Assembly (NCBI GenBank): GCA_030590525.1
Contig: JAUUYI010000087.1
Coordinates: forward strand, 1 to 7,826
Reading direction: 5' to 3'
Length of the DNA: 7,826 bases
Origin: Sedimenticola sp.
GTDB taxonomy: Bacteria; Pseudomonadota; Gammaproteobacteria; Chromatiales; Chromatiaceae
Of this stretch, positions 1 to 6,135 are shown in pieces. A model generated the notes under the pieces. That model worked only from the letters and a program-made list of their open reading frames with translations. It was not told the DNA's origin and searched no databases. Position numbers and translations under genes: made by a program. Each line of letters starts with the position of its first letter. Position 1 is the stretch's first letter.

Positions 1-2
1 AC

Positions 3-509
3 CACACCATCAGCCCCTCGATGGACATCCAGATCGCCTCCAACTTTGAGCGCTATCTCTACTATCTGGTGGGTGAGCAGCCGGAAAAACTGCGGGCGCT
101 GATGGATAGTATGGCCCGGGAGGGGCAGATCGTGATACCGGAAGCGGATCGGCTCCAGGTGAGCCAGTTGTTTCAGGCAGTGGCGGTCAGTGAACAGGAG
201 ACCATGGATCAGATCCGGGAGACCTATGAGCAGAGCAGCGGCTACATCCTCGATCCCCACAGCGCCGTCGGTGTCCGGGCAGCCCGGGAGATCCCCGGGG
301 CCGTCTGCCTGGCGACGGCGCACCCGGCCAAGTTCGGTGAAGCAGTAAAACAGGCGATCGGGGTGGAAGCACCGCCACCGCCCTCCCTCCAGGGATTGAT
401 GGAGAAGGAGACCCGCTGCGCGCAGCTCGATGCGGATAGCGCGACGATCAAGGATTTCATGAAGGAGACCCTGAAGCGTGAGGCCAGCAGGCGGCAACCA
501 GAGATATGA
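3..509 (+). CDS. thrC: Threonine synthase, C-terminal part (5' end outside window)
   Basis: Threonine synthase is the PLP enzyme that converts O-phosphohomoserine to threonine in the cytoplasm. Only the last 168 codons are present; the reading frame is open from base 3, so the ATG at 21 is an internal methionine and not the start. Seen: the segment ISPSMDIQIASNFERYLYYL near the left edge, the family signature in which a conserved Ser-Met-Asp precedes SNFER, and further on VCLATAHPAKF, typical of the C-terminal domain of the long (about 460-480 aa) bacterial/fungal type of ThrC. A short proline run (APPPPS) precedes the last helical stretch. The stop codon overlaps the start of the citramalate synthase gene by four bases (ATGA), so the two are very likely translated from one mRNA. 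The family call is firm; nothing can be said about the N-terminal half or the promoter. Confidence 0.93.
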   Translation, partial: HTISPSMDIQIASNFERYLYYLVGEQPEKLRALMDSMAREGQIVIPEADRLQVSQLFQAVAVSEQETMDQIRETYEQSSGYILDPHSAVGVRAAREIPGAVCLATAHPAKFGEAVKQAIGVEAPPPPSLQGLMEKETRCAQLDADSATIKDFMKETLKREASRRQPEI

Positions 510-2044
510 AACAACGACAGGTCAAGATCCTGGATACCACTTTGAGGGACGGGGAGCAGACCCATGGGGTCTCTTTCTCTCCCGGAGAGAAGCTCAATAT
601 TGCCCGGGCGCTGCTGGAGCAGCTCCGGGTCGACCGGGTGGAGGTGGCGTCGGCCCGGGTCTCGGAGGGCGAGAAGGAGGCGGTGGCCAACATCCTTGAG
701 TGGGCCGATCTGGTGGGGTTCTCCGATCGGGTAGAGGTGCTGGGGTTTGTGGACGGACAGCGTAGCGTCGACTGGATTCTGGACGCCGGCGGGCATGTCA
801 TCAACCTGCTGGCCAAAGGGAGCGAGAAGCACTGCTGCAATCAGCTGAACAAGAGTCTGCTCCGGCATCTGGAGGATATCCGGGCGACCATCGACTACGC
901 CCGGGAGAAGGGGCTCGCGGTCAACCTCTACCTGGAGGACTGGTCCAACGGTTATCGGGACTCCCCTGCTTATGTGTTCCAGATGATGGAGGGGTTGCAG
1001 GATGCGGGTATCGGTCATTTTATGCTGCCGGACACTCTGGGTGTCATGGCCCCGGAGACGGTGTACCAGAGTGTCGCCGACATGGTCGGGCGCTTCCCTG
1101 AATGCAGTTTCGACTTCCATCCCCACAACGATTACGGGCTGGGCACCGCCAATGCGCTGGCGGCGGTCAGTGCCGGTGTTGCCTCCATCCACTGCACCAT
1201 CAACTGCCTGGGCGAGCGGGCGGGTAACGCCTCCCTGGCACAGGTGGTGGTCAACCTGAAGGACCGGGAGGATGTGTCGGTGGGAGTGGATGAGTCCCAC
1301 CTGCTGCGGTTGAGCCGGATGGTCGAGAACTTCTCCGGCAAGCGCATGGCTGAGAATGCGCCGATCGTGGGGGCCGACGTCTTTACCCAGACCAGTGGCA
1401 TCCATGCCGATGGAGACAAGAAGGGGGGATTATATCAGACGGTGCTCAGCCCGGAACGCTTCTCGCGCCGGCGCAACTATGCCCTCGGCAAGATGAGCGG
1501 CAAGGCCTCGCTGCTGAAAAACCTGGAAAAGCTGGATATTACCCTCACCGGCGAGAGCCTGGATAAGGTATTGAAACGGGTGGTGGAACTGGGTGACTCG
1601 AAGAAGACCATTACGGCAGAGGATCTTCCGTTCATTATCGCGGAGGTGCTGGAGGGGCGGGACTACGACTATATCGAGCTGATCAACTGTTCCATTACCT
1701 CGGGACTGAAGCTGGACTCCACCGCCAGTATCCGGGTGCGGATCGGAGAACGAGAGGAACTCTCTGCCGGGTTCGGCAACGGCGGGTTCGACGCCTTCAT
1801 GAGCGCCATTGCCAAGATACTGGAGCGATATCATATTCCGTTGCCCGAATTGGTGGATTTCGAGGTGCGCATCCCCCGGGGAGGGCAGACCGATGCCCTG
1901 ACCGAGGCGACCGTCACCTGGCGGGAGCGGCAGCGCAGCTTCAAGACCCGCGGGGTTCACTCCAACCAGGTATTCGCCGCCATGAACGCCACCATCCGCA
2001 TGCTCAACCTGCAGATGCACCAGCGCCAGGCGGCCCGGAAATAA
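506..2044 (+). CDS. cimA: (R)-citramalate synthase, Leptospira CimA type
   Basis: The predicted enzyme condenses pyruvate with acetyl-CoA to (R)-citramalate, the first step of the threonine-independent route to 2-oxobutanoate and isoleucine. The 512-aa protein has an N-terminal HMGL-like TIM barrel (about 5-275) beginning LDTTLRDGEQT with R14 and D15, metal ligands in FHPHNDYG (H205, H207), LGERAGN at 235-241, a linker with QTSGIHADGDKK (H300, D302), and a C-terminal LeuA-type allosteric domain (about 385-505). Recalled substrate-pocket residues of Leptospira interrogans CimA map here with a constant offset of two (L79, L102, Y142, E144, T177, L309, Y310), which favours citramalate synthase over 2-isopropylmalate synthase. 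In the isoleucine site D429 and T462 are kept, but the Leptospira tyrosine is F428. N310 of Leptospira is G308 here. The ATGA overlap with thrC fixes the start. The alternative call is a LeuA paralogue. Confidence 0.88.
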   Translation: MKQRQVKILDTTLRDGEQTHGVSFSPGEKLNIARALLEQLRVDRVEVASARVSEGEKEAVANILEWADLVGFSDRVEVLGFVDGQRSVDWILDAGGHVINLLAKGSEKHCCNQLNKSLLRHLEDIRATIDYAREKGLAVNLYLEDWSNGYRDSPAYVFQMMEGLQDAGIGHFMLPDTLGVMAPETVYQSVADMVGRFPECSFDFHPHNDYGLGTANALAAVSAGVASIHCTINCLGERAGNASLAQVVVNLKDREDVSVGVDESHLLRLSRMVENFSGKRMAENAPIVGADVFTQTSGIHADGDKKGGLYQTVLSPERFSRRRNYALGKMSGKASLLKNLEKLDITLTGESLDKVLKRVVELGDSKKTITAEDLPFIIAEVLEGRDYDYIELINCSITSGLKLDSTASIRVRIGEREELSAGFGNGGFDAFMSAIAKILERYHIPLPELVDFEVRIPRGGQTDALTEATVTWRERQRSFKTRGVHSNQVFAAMNATIRMLNLQMHQRQAARK

Positions 2045-2100
2045 AAGGGGGTGCCCACCGGTCTCTTCGAGACAGTTGCGACGATGCAGGTACAGGCCCT

Positions 2101-2125
2101 CGTTCCCACACTCCGCGTGGGAACG
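2101..2125 (+). repeat. Palindromic repeat, copy 1 (GTTCCCAC...GTGGGAAC)
   Basis: Perfect 9-bp stem CGTTCCCAC (2101-2109) / GTGGGAACG (2117-2125) with a 7-base loop. No T-run follows, so it is not a standard intrinsic terminator, though it could protect the 3' end of the thrC-cimA transcript. It resembles, from memory, REP-like palindromes scattered between genes in many Gammaproteobacteria. Its 23-base core matches copy 2 at 20 positions. Confidence 0.75.
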
Positions 2126-2174
2126 TAACCGGCGGCGCGCCCGGGCCGTGTGGCACGATCGCAGACCCGGGTAT

Positions 2175-2201
2175 GGGTTCCCAGGCGGAGCGTGAGAACC
2201 C
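2175..2201 (-). repeat. Palindromic repeat, copy 2 (inverted relative to copy 1)
   Basis: Outer stem GGGTTC (2175-2180) / GAACCC (2196-2201) with an imperfect inner stem. Read on the minus strand, its core (2199 down to 2177) is GTTCTCACGCTCCGCCTGGGAAC without gaps against copy 1, three mismatches in 23 bases. The head-to-head arrangement of two diverged copies about 50 bp apart is the architecture of a REPIN (a REP doublet mobilised by a RAYT transposase elsewhere in the genome). Confidence 0.65.
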
Positions 2202-2245
2202 GTTAAACGGATGCATAAGTAAACAACCAAACCAACAGGAAACCA

Positions 2246-3298
2246 ATGAAACAAGCCGTTCAGGAATATTATGGAAAGACCCTGCAGCACTCGAATGATC
2301 TGCAGACCAACGCCTGCTGTACCGATGGGGATATGCCGACCTATCTGAAACAGGCAATGTCCAACATTCACGACGAGGTGGCCTCCCGCTACTATGGCTG
2401 TGGTCTGGTCAGCCCCCAGTTGCTGGAGGGGATGCGAATCCTGGACCTGGGCAGCGGCTCCGGCCGGGACTGCTATCTGCTGGCCCAGTTGGTCGGCGGG
2501 CAGGGATTCGTGCTGGGGTTGGACATGACCGAGGAACAGCTCGCGGTGGCCGATCGCCATATCGAATGGCACCAGGAGCGCTTTGGTTACCCCCGATCCA
2601 ACGTAGCGTTTCGCAAGGGTTACATCGAACAGCTGGACCGGCTCGGGCTGGAGGAGAACAGCTTCGATATCATCGTCTCCAACTGTGTTATCAACCTCTC
2701 GCCGGACAAGGAGGCGGTGCTGCGTGAGGCCTGGCGTCTGCTGAAACCGGGTGGCGAGCTCTACTTTTCCGATGTCTATTCGGACCGCCGTGTCCCTGCA
2801 GCGCTGATCGAAGACCCGGTGCTGTACGGCGAATGCCTCAGTGGCGCACTCTATTGGAACGATTTTCAGAACCTGGCGAAAAAGGCGGGTTTTCTCGACC
2901 CCCGGCTGGTGGAGGATCGCCCCATTACGATCGACAACGCCAAGATCGAGGAGCGGATTGGCCATATCCGTTTTTTCTCCGCCACCTATCGGCTGTTCAA
3001 GCTGGAAGGGCTGGAGAGTTACTGCGAGGATTATGGTCAGGCAGTGCTCTATCGGGGTGGCATTCCCCACAGCGAGCAACGCTTCGAGCTCGACAAACAC
3101 CATTTGATCGAGAAGGGAAAGATGTTTCCGGTCTGTGGCAACACTTACCGCATGCTGAAAGAGAGCCGGTTTGCCGACCACTTCGACTTCTACGGCAACC
3201 GGGAGACCCACTACGGTATCTACGACGACTGTGGCACCAGTCTGCCCTTCGACAGCGGGCAGCTGTCATCTAAGGATGGTGGCGGCAGCTGCTGTTGA
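2246..3298 (+). CDS. arsM: Arsenite S-adenosylmethionine methyltransferase
   Basis: ArsM methylates As(III) with S-adenosylmethionine to methylated arsenicals, some of them volatile, in the cytoplasm. The 350-aa protein has a Rossmann SAM-binding domain with ILDLGSGSGRD at 65-75 and the acidic D93 after the second strand. The four cysteines that bind arsenic in algal ArsM (C44, C72, C174, C224 in Cyanidioschyzon, from memory) have counterparts here at C24, C52, C147 and C197, with identical 28- and 50-residue spacings. C25 makes an N-terminal CC pair, and the protein ends GGGSCC (C349, C350). The length matches the long form with a C-terminal domain (about 205-335), not the short 280-aa bacterial form. 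AGGA at 2237-2240 supports the start. arsC follows after 15 bases in the same direction, giving a two-gene arsenic unit. Confidence 0.93.
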   Translation: MKQAVQEYYGKTLQHSNDLQTNACCTDGDMPTYLKQAMSNIHDEVASRYYGCGLVSPQLLEGMRILDLGSGSGRDCYLLAQLVGGQGFVLGLDMTEEQLAVADRHIEWHQERFGYPRSNVAFRKGYIEQLDRLGLEENSFDIIVSNCVINLSPDKEAVLREAWRLLKPGGELYFSDVYSDRRVPAALIEDPVLYGECLSGALYWNDFQNLAKKAGFLDPRLVEDRPITIDNAKIEERIGHIRFFSATYRLFKLEGLESYCEDYGQAVLYRGGIPHSEQRFELDKHHLIEKGKMFPVCGNTYRMLKESRFADHFDFYGNRETHYGIYDDCGTSLPFDSGQLSSKDGGGSCC

Positions 3299-3313
3299 GA
3301 GAGGAATGAACCA

Positions 3314-3763
3314 ATGAAAGCAGATCAGAAAAAAATCAACGTACTGTTCCTCTGTACCGGCAACTCCTGTCGTAGCCAGATGGCCGAGGGTTGGGCCCGG
3401 GCATTGTTGGCTGACCGGGTCGAGGCGTTTTCTGCAGGCACCCGGGCCCAGGGGCTCAATTCGATGGCGGTAAGGGCGATGGCGCAACAGGGTGTGGATA
3501 TATCGGGACACAGCTCCAACGCCCTGGGTGAGCTGGATATGGATCGTTTCGACTGCGTGGTAACGGTCTGTAACAACGCCCGGGACAACTGCCCCACCTT
3601 CCCCGGCAGGGCAAGGGTGATCCACCACGCATTCGATGATCCGCCGGCCCTGGCAGAGAACGCCCGCAGTGATGAAGAGGCCCTGAGCCATTACCTGCGG
3701 GTCTGTGGTGAGATTCGCGAATGGGTGGCCGGCCTTCCGGAACGGATTGCCAGGGAGAGGTGA
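3314..3763 (+). CDS. arsC: Arsenate reductase, thioredoxin-coupled LMW-phosphatase type
   Basis: The enzyme reduces arsenate to arsenite in the cytoplasm, which would supply the substrate of ArsM. The 149-aa protein has the phosphatase-like P-loop LCTGNSCRSQ, i.e. C14-X5-R20, near the N-terminus, the redox cysteine pair C86 and C93 (VCNNARDNCP, the seven-residue spacing of Staphylococcus aureus ArsC C82/C89), and the FDDPP loop (D108/D109, P110) that supplies the general acid. The two extra cysteines point to the thioredoxin-dependent arsenate reductase and away from a plain low-molecular-weight tyrosine phosphatase. A strong AGGA site (3302-3305) lies eight bases before the ATG, and the gene starts 15 bases after arsM stops, so co-transcription is likely. 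No ArsR regulator or ArsB/Acr3 efflux protein is visible on either side within the window. Confidence 0.94.
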   Translation: MKADQKKINVLFLCTGNSCRSQMAEGWARALLADRVEAFSAGTRAQGLNSMAVRAMAQQGVDISGHSSNALGELDMDRFDCVVTVCNNARDNCPTFPGRARVIHHAFDDPPALAENARSDEEALSHYLRVCGEIREWVAGLPERIARER

Positions 3764-3976
3764 TCTCTCGAATGCCCCGGGTTATTGAGAAGTTACGATC
3801 TGAAGCGCTAACGCTTTTATTTGTCGAATTTCCCTCATCCGCTCCTTCGGAAAATCCCTTGTGAATCCAAATCTCTGCGCGATCATCTCGCCCTCTGGTG
3901 AGAAATGCGGGTTAAGTTCCCGCCGCTTCAGGCCGCTAACCTGTCTCGTAGATGAAGCAGGAATTGGAAACCGGAT
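3764..3976. other. Intergenic region after arsC with hairpin and antisense protein-like fragment
   Basis: About 210 bases without an accepted gene. Beyond the weak terminator there is a second hairpin, TCTCGCC (3886-3892) / GGTGAGA (3897-3903) with a four-base loop and one G-T pair. On the minus strand a frame open to the stop at 3782-3784 reads through both structures and gives a peptide with ordinary protein composition (NPHFSPEGEMIAQRFGF, then a basic/acidic helical tail ending KALALQIVTSQ). Its weak initiation context and size prevent a gene call. It may be a decayed gene or part of an interspersed repeat. The last 20 bases carry the ribosome-binding site of the next gene (GGA at 3966-3968). 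Confidence 0.45.
3803..3822 (+). terminator. Weak intrinsic terminator candidate after arsC
   Basis: A five-bp stem AAGCG (3803-3807) / CGCTT (3812-3816) with a CTAA loop is followed by TTATTT. It lies 40 bases after the arsC stop. The stem is short and the T-run is interrupted, so this is a modest call. Confidence 0.4.
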
Positions 3977-4441
3977 ATGGATCGGGAAGCACGGCTGCAT
4001 CAGGCACTGGAGGTCTGTGCTATCAGGCTGGACGAACTCAATTGTACTTACCCCCATCTGGCGTCAGAGTTGAGCCGGAGCGGGGTGACCCGCTGGCGGG
4101 AATGGACGGCTGCAGGGAAAGCCGTGGCGATATCACCGGGGCAGCCAGCGGATGAAATAGAGCAGATCCGTGCGCTGGCGCTCTCGTTGCTGCAGAACAA
4201 TGGCCTGGAAGATGTGCTGGGTCTCCTGCTCAACGAGCACCAGATCGACTTTTCACTGGGCGATCTGATCCTGTTGATCGGGACGTCGGGTTATGTGAAG
4301 GCGCTGCAGGCGGATGCGCAAAACCTGGTGGACAACGTTATCTCCTACCAACAGATAGCCAGCCTGTGGAACGATCTGGACCGGCCGGCCCTCAGTGGCT
4401 CGCAATGGAGTGCGAAGGGTGTTTCCTCGCTATTGGGCTAA
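3977..4441 (+). CDS. Hypothetical protein, 154 aa, upstream of HDOD gene
   Basis: I do not recognise this protein. It is predicted to be soluble and largely helical, with no signal peptide and no clear membrane segment; the most hydrophobic run (DLILLIGTSGYV, about 96-107) is too short to span a membrane. It has two cysteines (C14, C23), several tryptophans (W40, W43, W131, W144) and leucine-rich helices at about 62-87. The start ATG is preceded by TGGAAA (3965-3970) at suitable spacing. It is transcribed in the same direction as the HDOD gene, which begins 22 bases after its stop, so the two may form a unit. I infer a possible accessory role in the same signalling function, but nothing in the sequence proves it. 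Codon use and GC content look like those of the neighbours, so it is probably a real gene. Confidence 0.72.
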   Translation: MDREARLHQALEVCAIRLDELNCTYPHLASELSRSGVTRWREWTAAGKAVAISPGQPADEIEQIRALALSLLQNNGLEDVLGLLLNEHQIDFSLGDLILLIGTSGYVKALQADAQNLVDNVISYQQIASLWNDLDRPALSGSQWSAKGVSSLLG

Positions 4442-4463
4442 CCTGCATGCGTTCGTGTGAGCA

Positions 4464-5321
4464 ATGAGTTCCGAAGAGAACCAGAAGTTTGATGCGAAGG
4501 CGTTTGCCCTGAAACTGCGTGAGGATATCGCGCAGAATCGGGTCAAGCTGCCAACCCTGCCAGCGATCTCGCTGGAGGCCCTGCTGATCGTCAACGATGC
4601 CGGCAGTTCCATGATAGATGTGGCCCGAATCATCAGCAAGGATACCTCCATGGCCACCCGGCTGGTGAGGTATGCCAACAGCCCCCTCTATCGGGGGATC
4701 AATGAGGTGACATCGGTCAAGGTGGCGATCACCCGCATCGGTATCGATGCCTCGAAGAGTGCTATTCTCAGTCTGGCCATGCGGGATGTCTTCTCCACCT
4801 GTTTTCCGACTATCCAGGCGCGGATGGAGAACTTATGGAAGCACAGCGTGGAGGTTGCGGCCCTGGCCGCCATGCTATCCCGCTCATTCCGGCACCTGAA
4901 CAGCGATGAGGCGCTGCTGGCGGGCTTGATCCATGATGTTGGCGTGATCCCGATTCTGATCACGGCCAAGAGTTCTCAGGTCCTGCTGGATGACGAGGAG
5001 AAACTGGATAAGCTGATACGGCTGCTGCACATGGGCCTGGGTAAGTTCCTGCTGAGTCACTGGAGCTTTGCTCCGGTGCTGGTGGACGTGGCAGCCAGCC
5101 ATGACAGGCTGGAGCGGGTACCACAGGGAGACGCAGTGGACTATGTCGATATCGTGCAGGTGGCCAACGTGCTCAGTCATAGAAGCGAGGGGCGCTGTTA
5201 CCAGGACGTGGATATTGCGAGGATCCCTGCGTTCCAGCGGGTGGGCATGGAACGGGTGGAGCAACTGCAAAGACAGATCGAGGATGGCTCGGAACTCGAG
5301 ATCGGTATGGTGCTGCACTGA
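4464..5321 (+). CDS. HDOD domain protein (stand-alone signalling protein)
   Basis: HDOD proteins are degenerate relatives of HD phosphohydrolases used in bacterial signalling, motility, DNA-stress and cell-cycle control; most are thought to lack catalysis. The 285-aa protein is essentially a single HDOD domain (about 25-235): the entry motif LPTLPAIS at 29-36, ISKDTSMATRLVRYANSPLY at 57-76, RIGIDASKSAILSLA at 91-105, LWKHSVEVAALA at 124-135, and GLIHDVGVI at 154-162 with H157/D158. The other metal ligands of true HD hydrolases are not evident, in keeping with the HDOD subclass. There is no receiver, GGDEF or EAL domain attached. An in-frame stop at 4458-4460 makes the ATG at 4464 the first possible methionine; its ribosome-binding site is weak (GTGTGAG). 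It ends 13 bases before the convergent permease gene. Confidence 0.88.
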   Translation: MSSEENQKFDAKAFALKLREDIAQNRVKLPTLPAISLEALLIVNDAGSSMIDVARIISKDTSMATRLVRYANSPLYRGINEVTSVKVAITRIGIDASKSAILSLAMRDVFSTCFPTIQARMENLWKHSVEVAALAAMLSRSFRHLNSDEALLAGLIHDVGVIPILITAKSSQVLLDDEEKLDKLIRLLHMGLGKFLLSHWSFAPVLVDVAASHDRLERVPQGDAVDYVDIVQVANVLSHRSEGRCYQDVDIARIPAFQRVGMERVEQLQRQIEDGSELEIGMVLH

Positions 5322-5334
5322 GCCCTAAGCGCTA

Positions 5335-6084
5335 TCACTCCAGTAGCAGTTTGAAACTGATCAGAACAGTCACCACGACGATCAACGGGCGTATCAGACG
5401 GGCGCCATTTTTCACCACCATCCGGGCACCGATGCGGGCGCCGATCAGCTGACCCGCCGCCATCACCAGGCCCAGTTTCCAGACCACATGACCCGCCAGG
5501 GCGAACAGGATCAGTGATGCCAGGTTGCTGGTGAAGTTGAGCACCTTGGTGTGGGCGGTGGTCTGAATCAGATTGAAACCCATCAGCAGTACGCCTCCAA
5601 CAGCAAAGAAGGTGCCTGCCCCCGGGCCGAAGAAACCGTCGTAGAAGCCGACGCTGAAACCGATGCTCAGGGCGAACAGCGGGTAGCTGATCCGCTGACG
5701 CCTTGTCTCTTCGGTAAAGGGTGGGGCAAACAGGAAATAGAGCGCGGTTGCGATCAACAGCAGTGGGATGACACGCGCCAGGAGCCCCGGGTCGGTATAC
5801 TGGACCAGCAGGGTCCCGGCGGCTGAACCGATGAAGGTGCAGAAAATAAGAAAGCGGATCTCCGACAGCTTTACCAGCCCCCGGCGCACAAAATAGAAGC
5901 TGGCGGAGAAGGTGCCGAAGCTGCCCTGGAGTTTGTTGGTGGCCAGCGCCTCGGTCGGCCCAAGTCCGATGAACAGCAGTACCGGCAGTGTGATCAGGCC
6001 ACCGCCGCCGGCGATGGCATCTATCATCCCCGCCAGCAGCCCGGTGCCGAACAGCAGCAGCGCGATATCGAGTTCCATCCCCAT
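5335..6084 (-). CDS. TSUP family (TauE/SafE, YfcA-like) membrane permease
   Basis: TSUP proteins are inner-membrane carriers for sulfur-containing or organic anions (sulfite, taurine metabolites, thiosulfate, sulfoacetate) in different members. The 249-aa protein is almost entirely hydrophobic, with about eight membrane segments in two homologous halves. Each half opens with the family motif: MIDAIAGGGGLITLP (20-34) in the first and GFYDGFFGPGAGTFF (146-160) in the second. ATNKLQGSFGT (48-58) and LNFTSNLASL (182-191) are the matching post-motif stretches. The repeated G-X-D-G...GGG/GPG pattern is closest to E. coli YfcA. The start is either M1 or M3 (MGMELD). It lies 51 bases downstream of the amidotransferase gene on the same strand and may be its operon partner. 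The substrate cannot be told from sequence; sulfite or another sulfur anion is a guess from the family. Confidence 0.9.
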   Translation of the reverse strand: MGMELDIALLLFGTGLLAGMIDAIAGGGGLITLPVLLFIGLGPTEALATNKLQGSFGTFSASFYFVRRGLVKLSEIRFLIFCTFIGSAAGTLLVQYTDPGLLARVIPLLLIATALYFLFAPPFTEETRRQRISYPLFALSIGFSVGFYDGFFGPGAGTFFAVGGVLLMGFNLIQTTAHTKVLNFTSNLASLILFALAGHVVWKLGLVMAAGQLIGARIGARMVVKNGARLIRPLIVVVTVLISFKLLLE

Positions 6085-6135
6085 GAGATCACCCGGACTC
6101 AGTCAGCGTGTGCCGGTCGCAGCCGGAACTGCAGT

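Larger units (their letters stand above)
2045..2245. other. Intergenic region between cimA and arsM
   Basis: About 200 bases without a gene. It holds a small perfect hairpin just after cimA (GTCTC at 2061-2065 and GAGAC at 2069-2073, no T-run, so not a convincing terminator), then two palindromic repeats listed separately, then about 45 bases of leader with an AGGA ribosome-binding site at 2237-2240, five bases before the arsM start. I could not identify a confident -35/-10 pair or an ArsR-type operator by eye. Confidence 0.6.

Noticed and set aside
242..1405. 387-aa minus-strand open frame opposite thrC and cimA
   Set aside because: It is antisense to two genes with clear family motifs, has no recognisable domain, and has histidine/arginine-rich composition typical of the antisense of GC-rich coding DNA.
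2061..2073. GTCTC-TTC-GAGAC hairpin as a terminator of thrC-cimA
   Set aside because: The stem has only five base pairs with a three-base loop and no following T-run.
1430..3211. 593-aa minus-strand open frame across the cimA end, the intergenic repeats and arsM
   Set aside because: It runs through two well-supported genes and the palindromic intergenic region and has no domain; it is a by-product of high GC content.
5322..5334. Bidirectional terminator between the convergent HDOD and permease genes
   Set aside because: The 13-bp gap holds only the short palindrome AGCGCT and no usable stem with T-runs.
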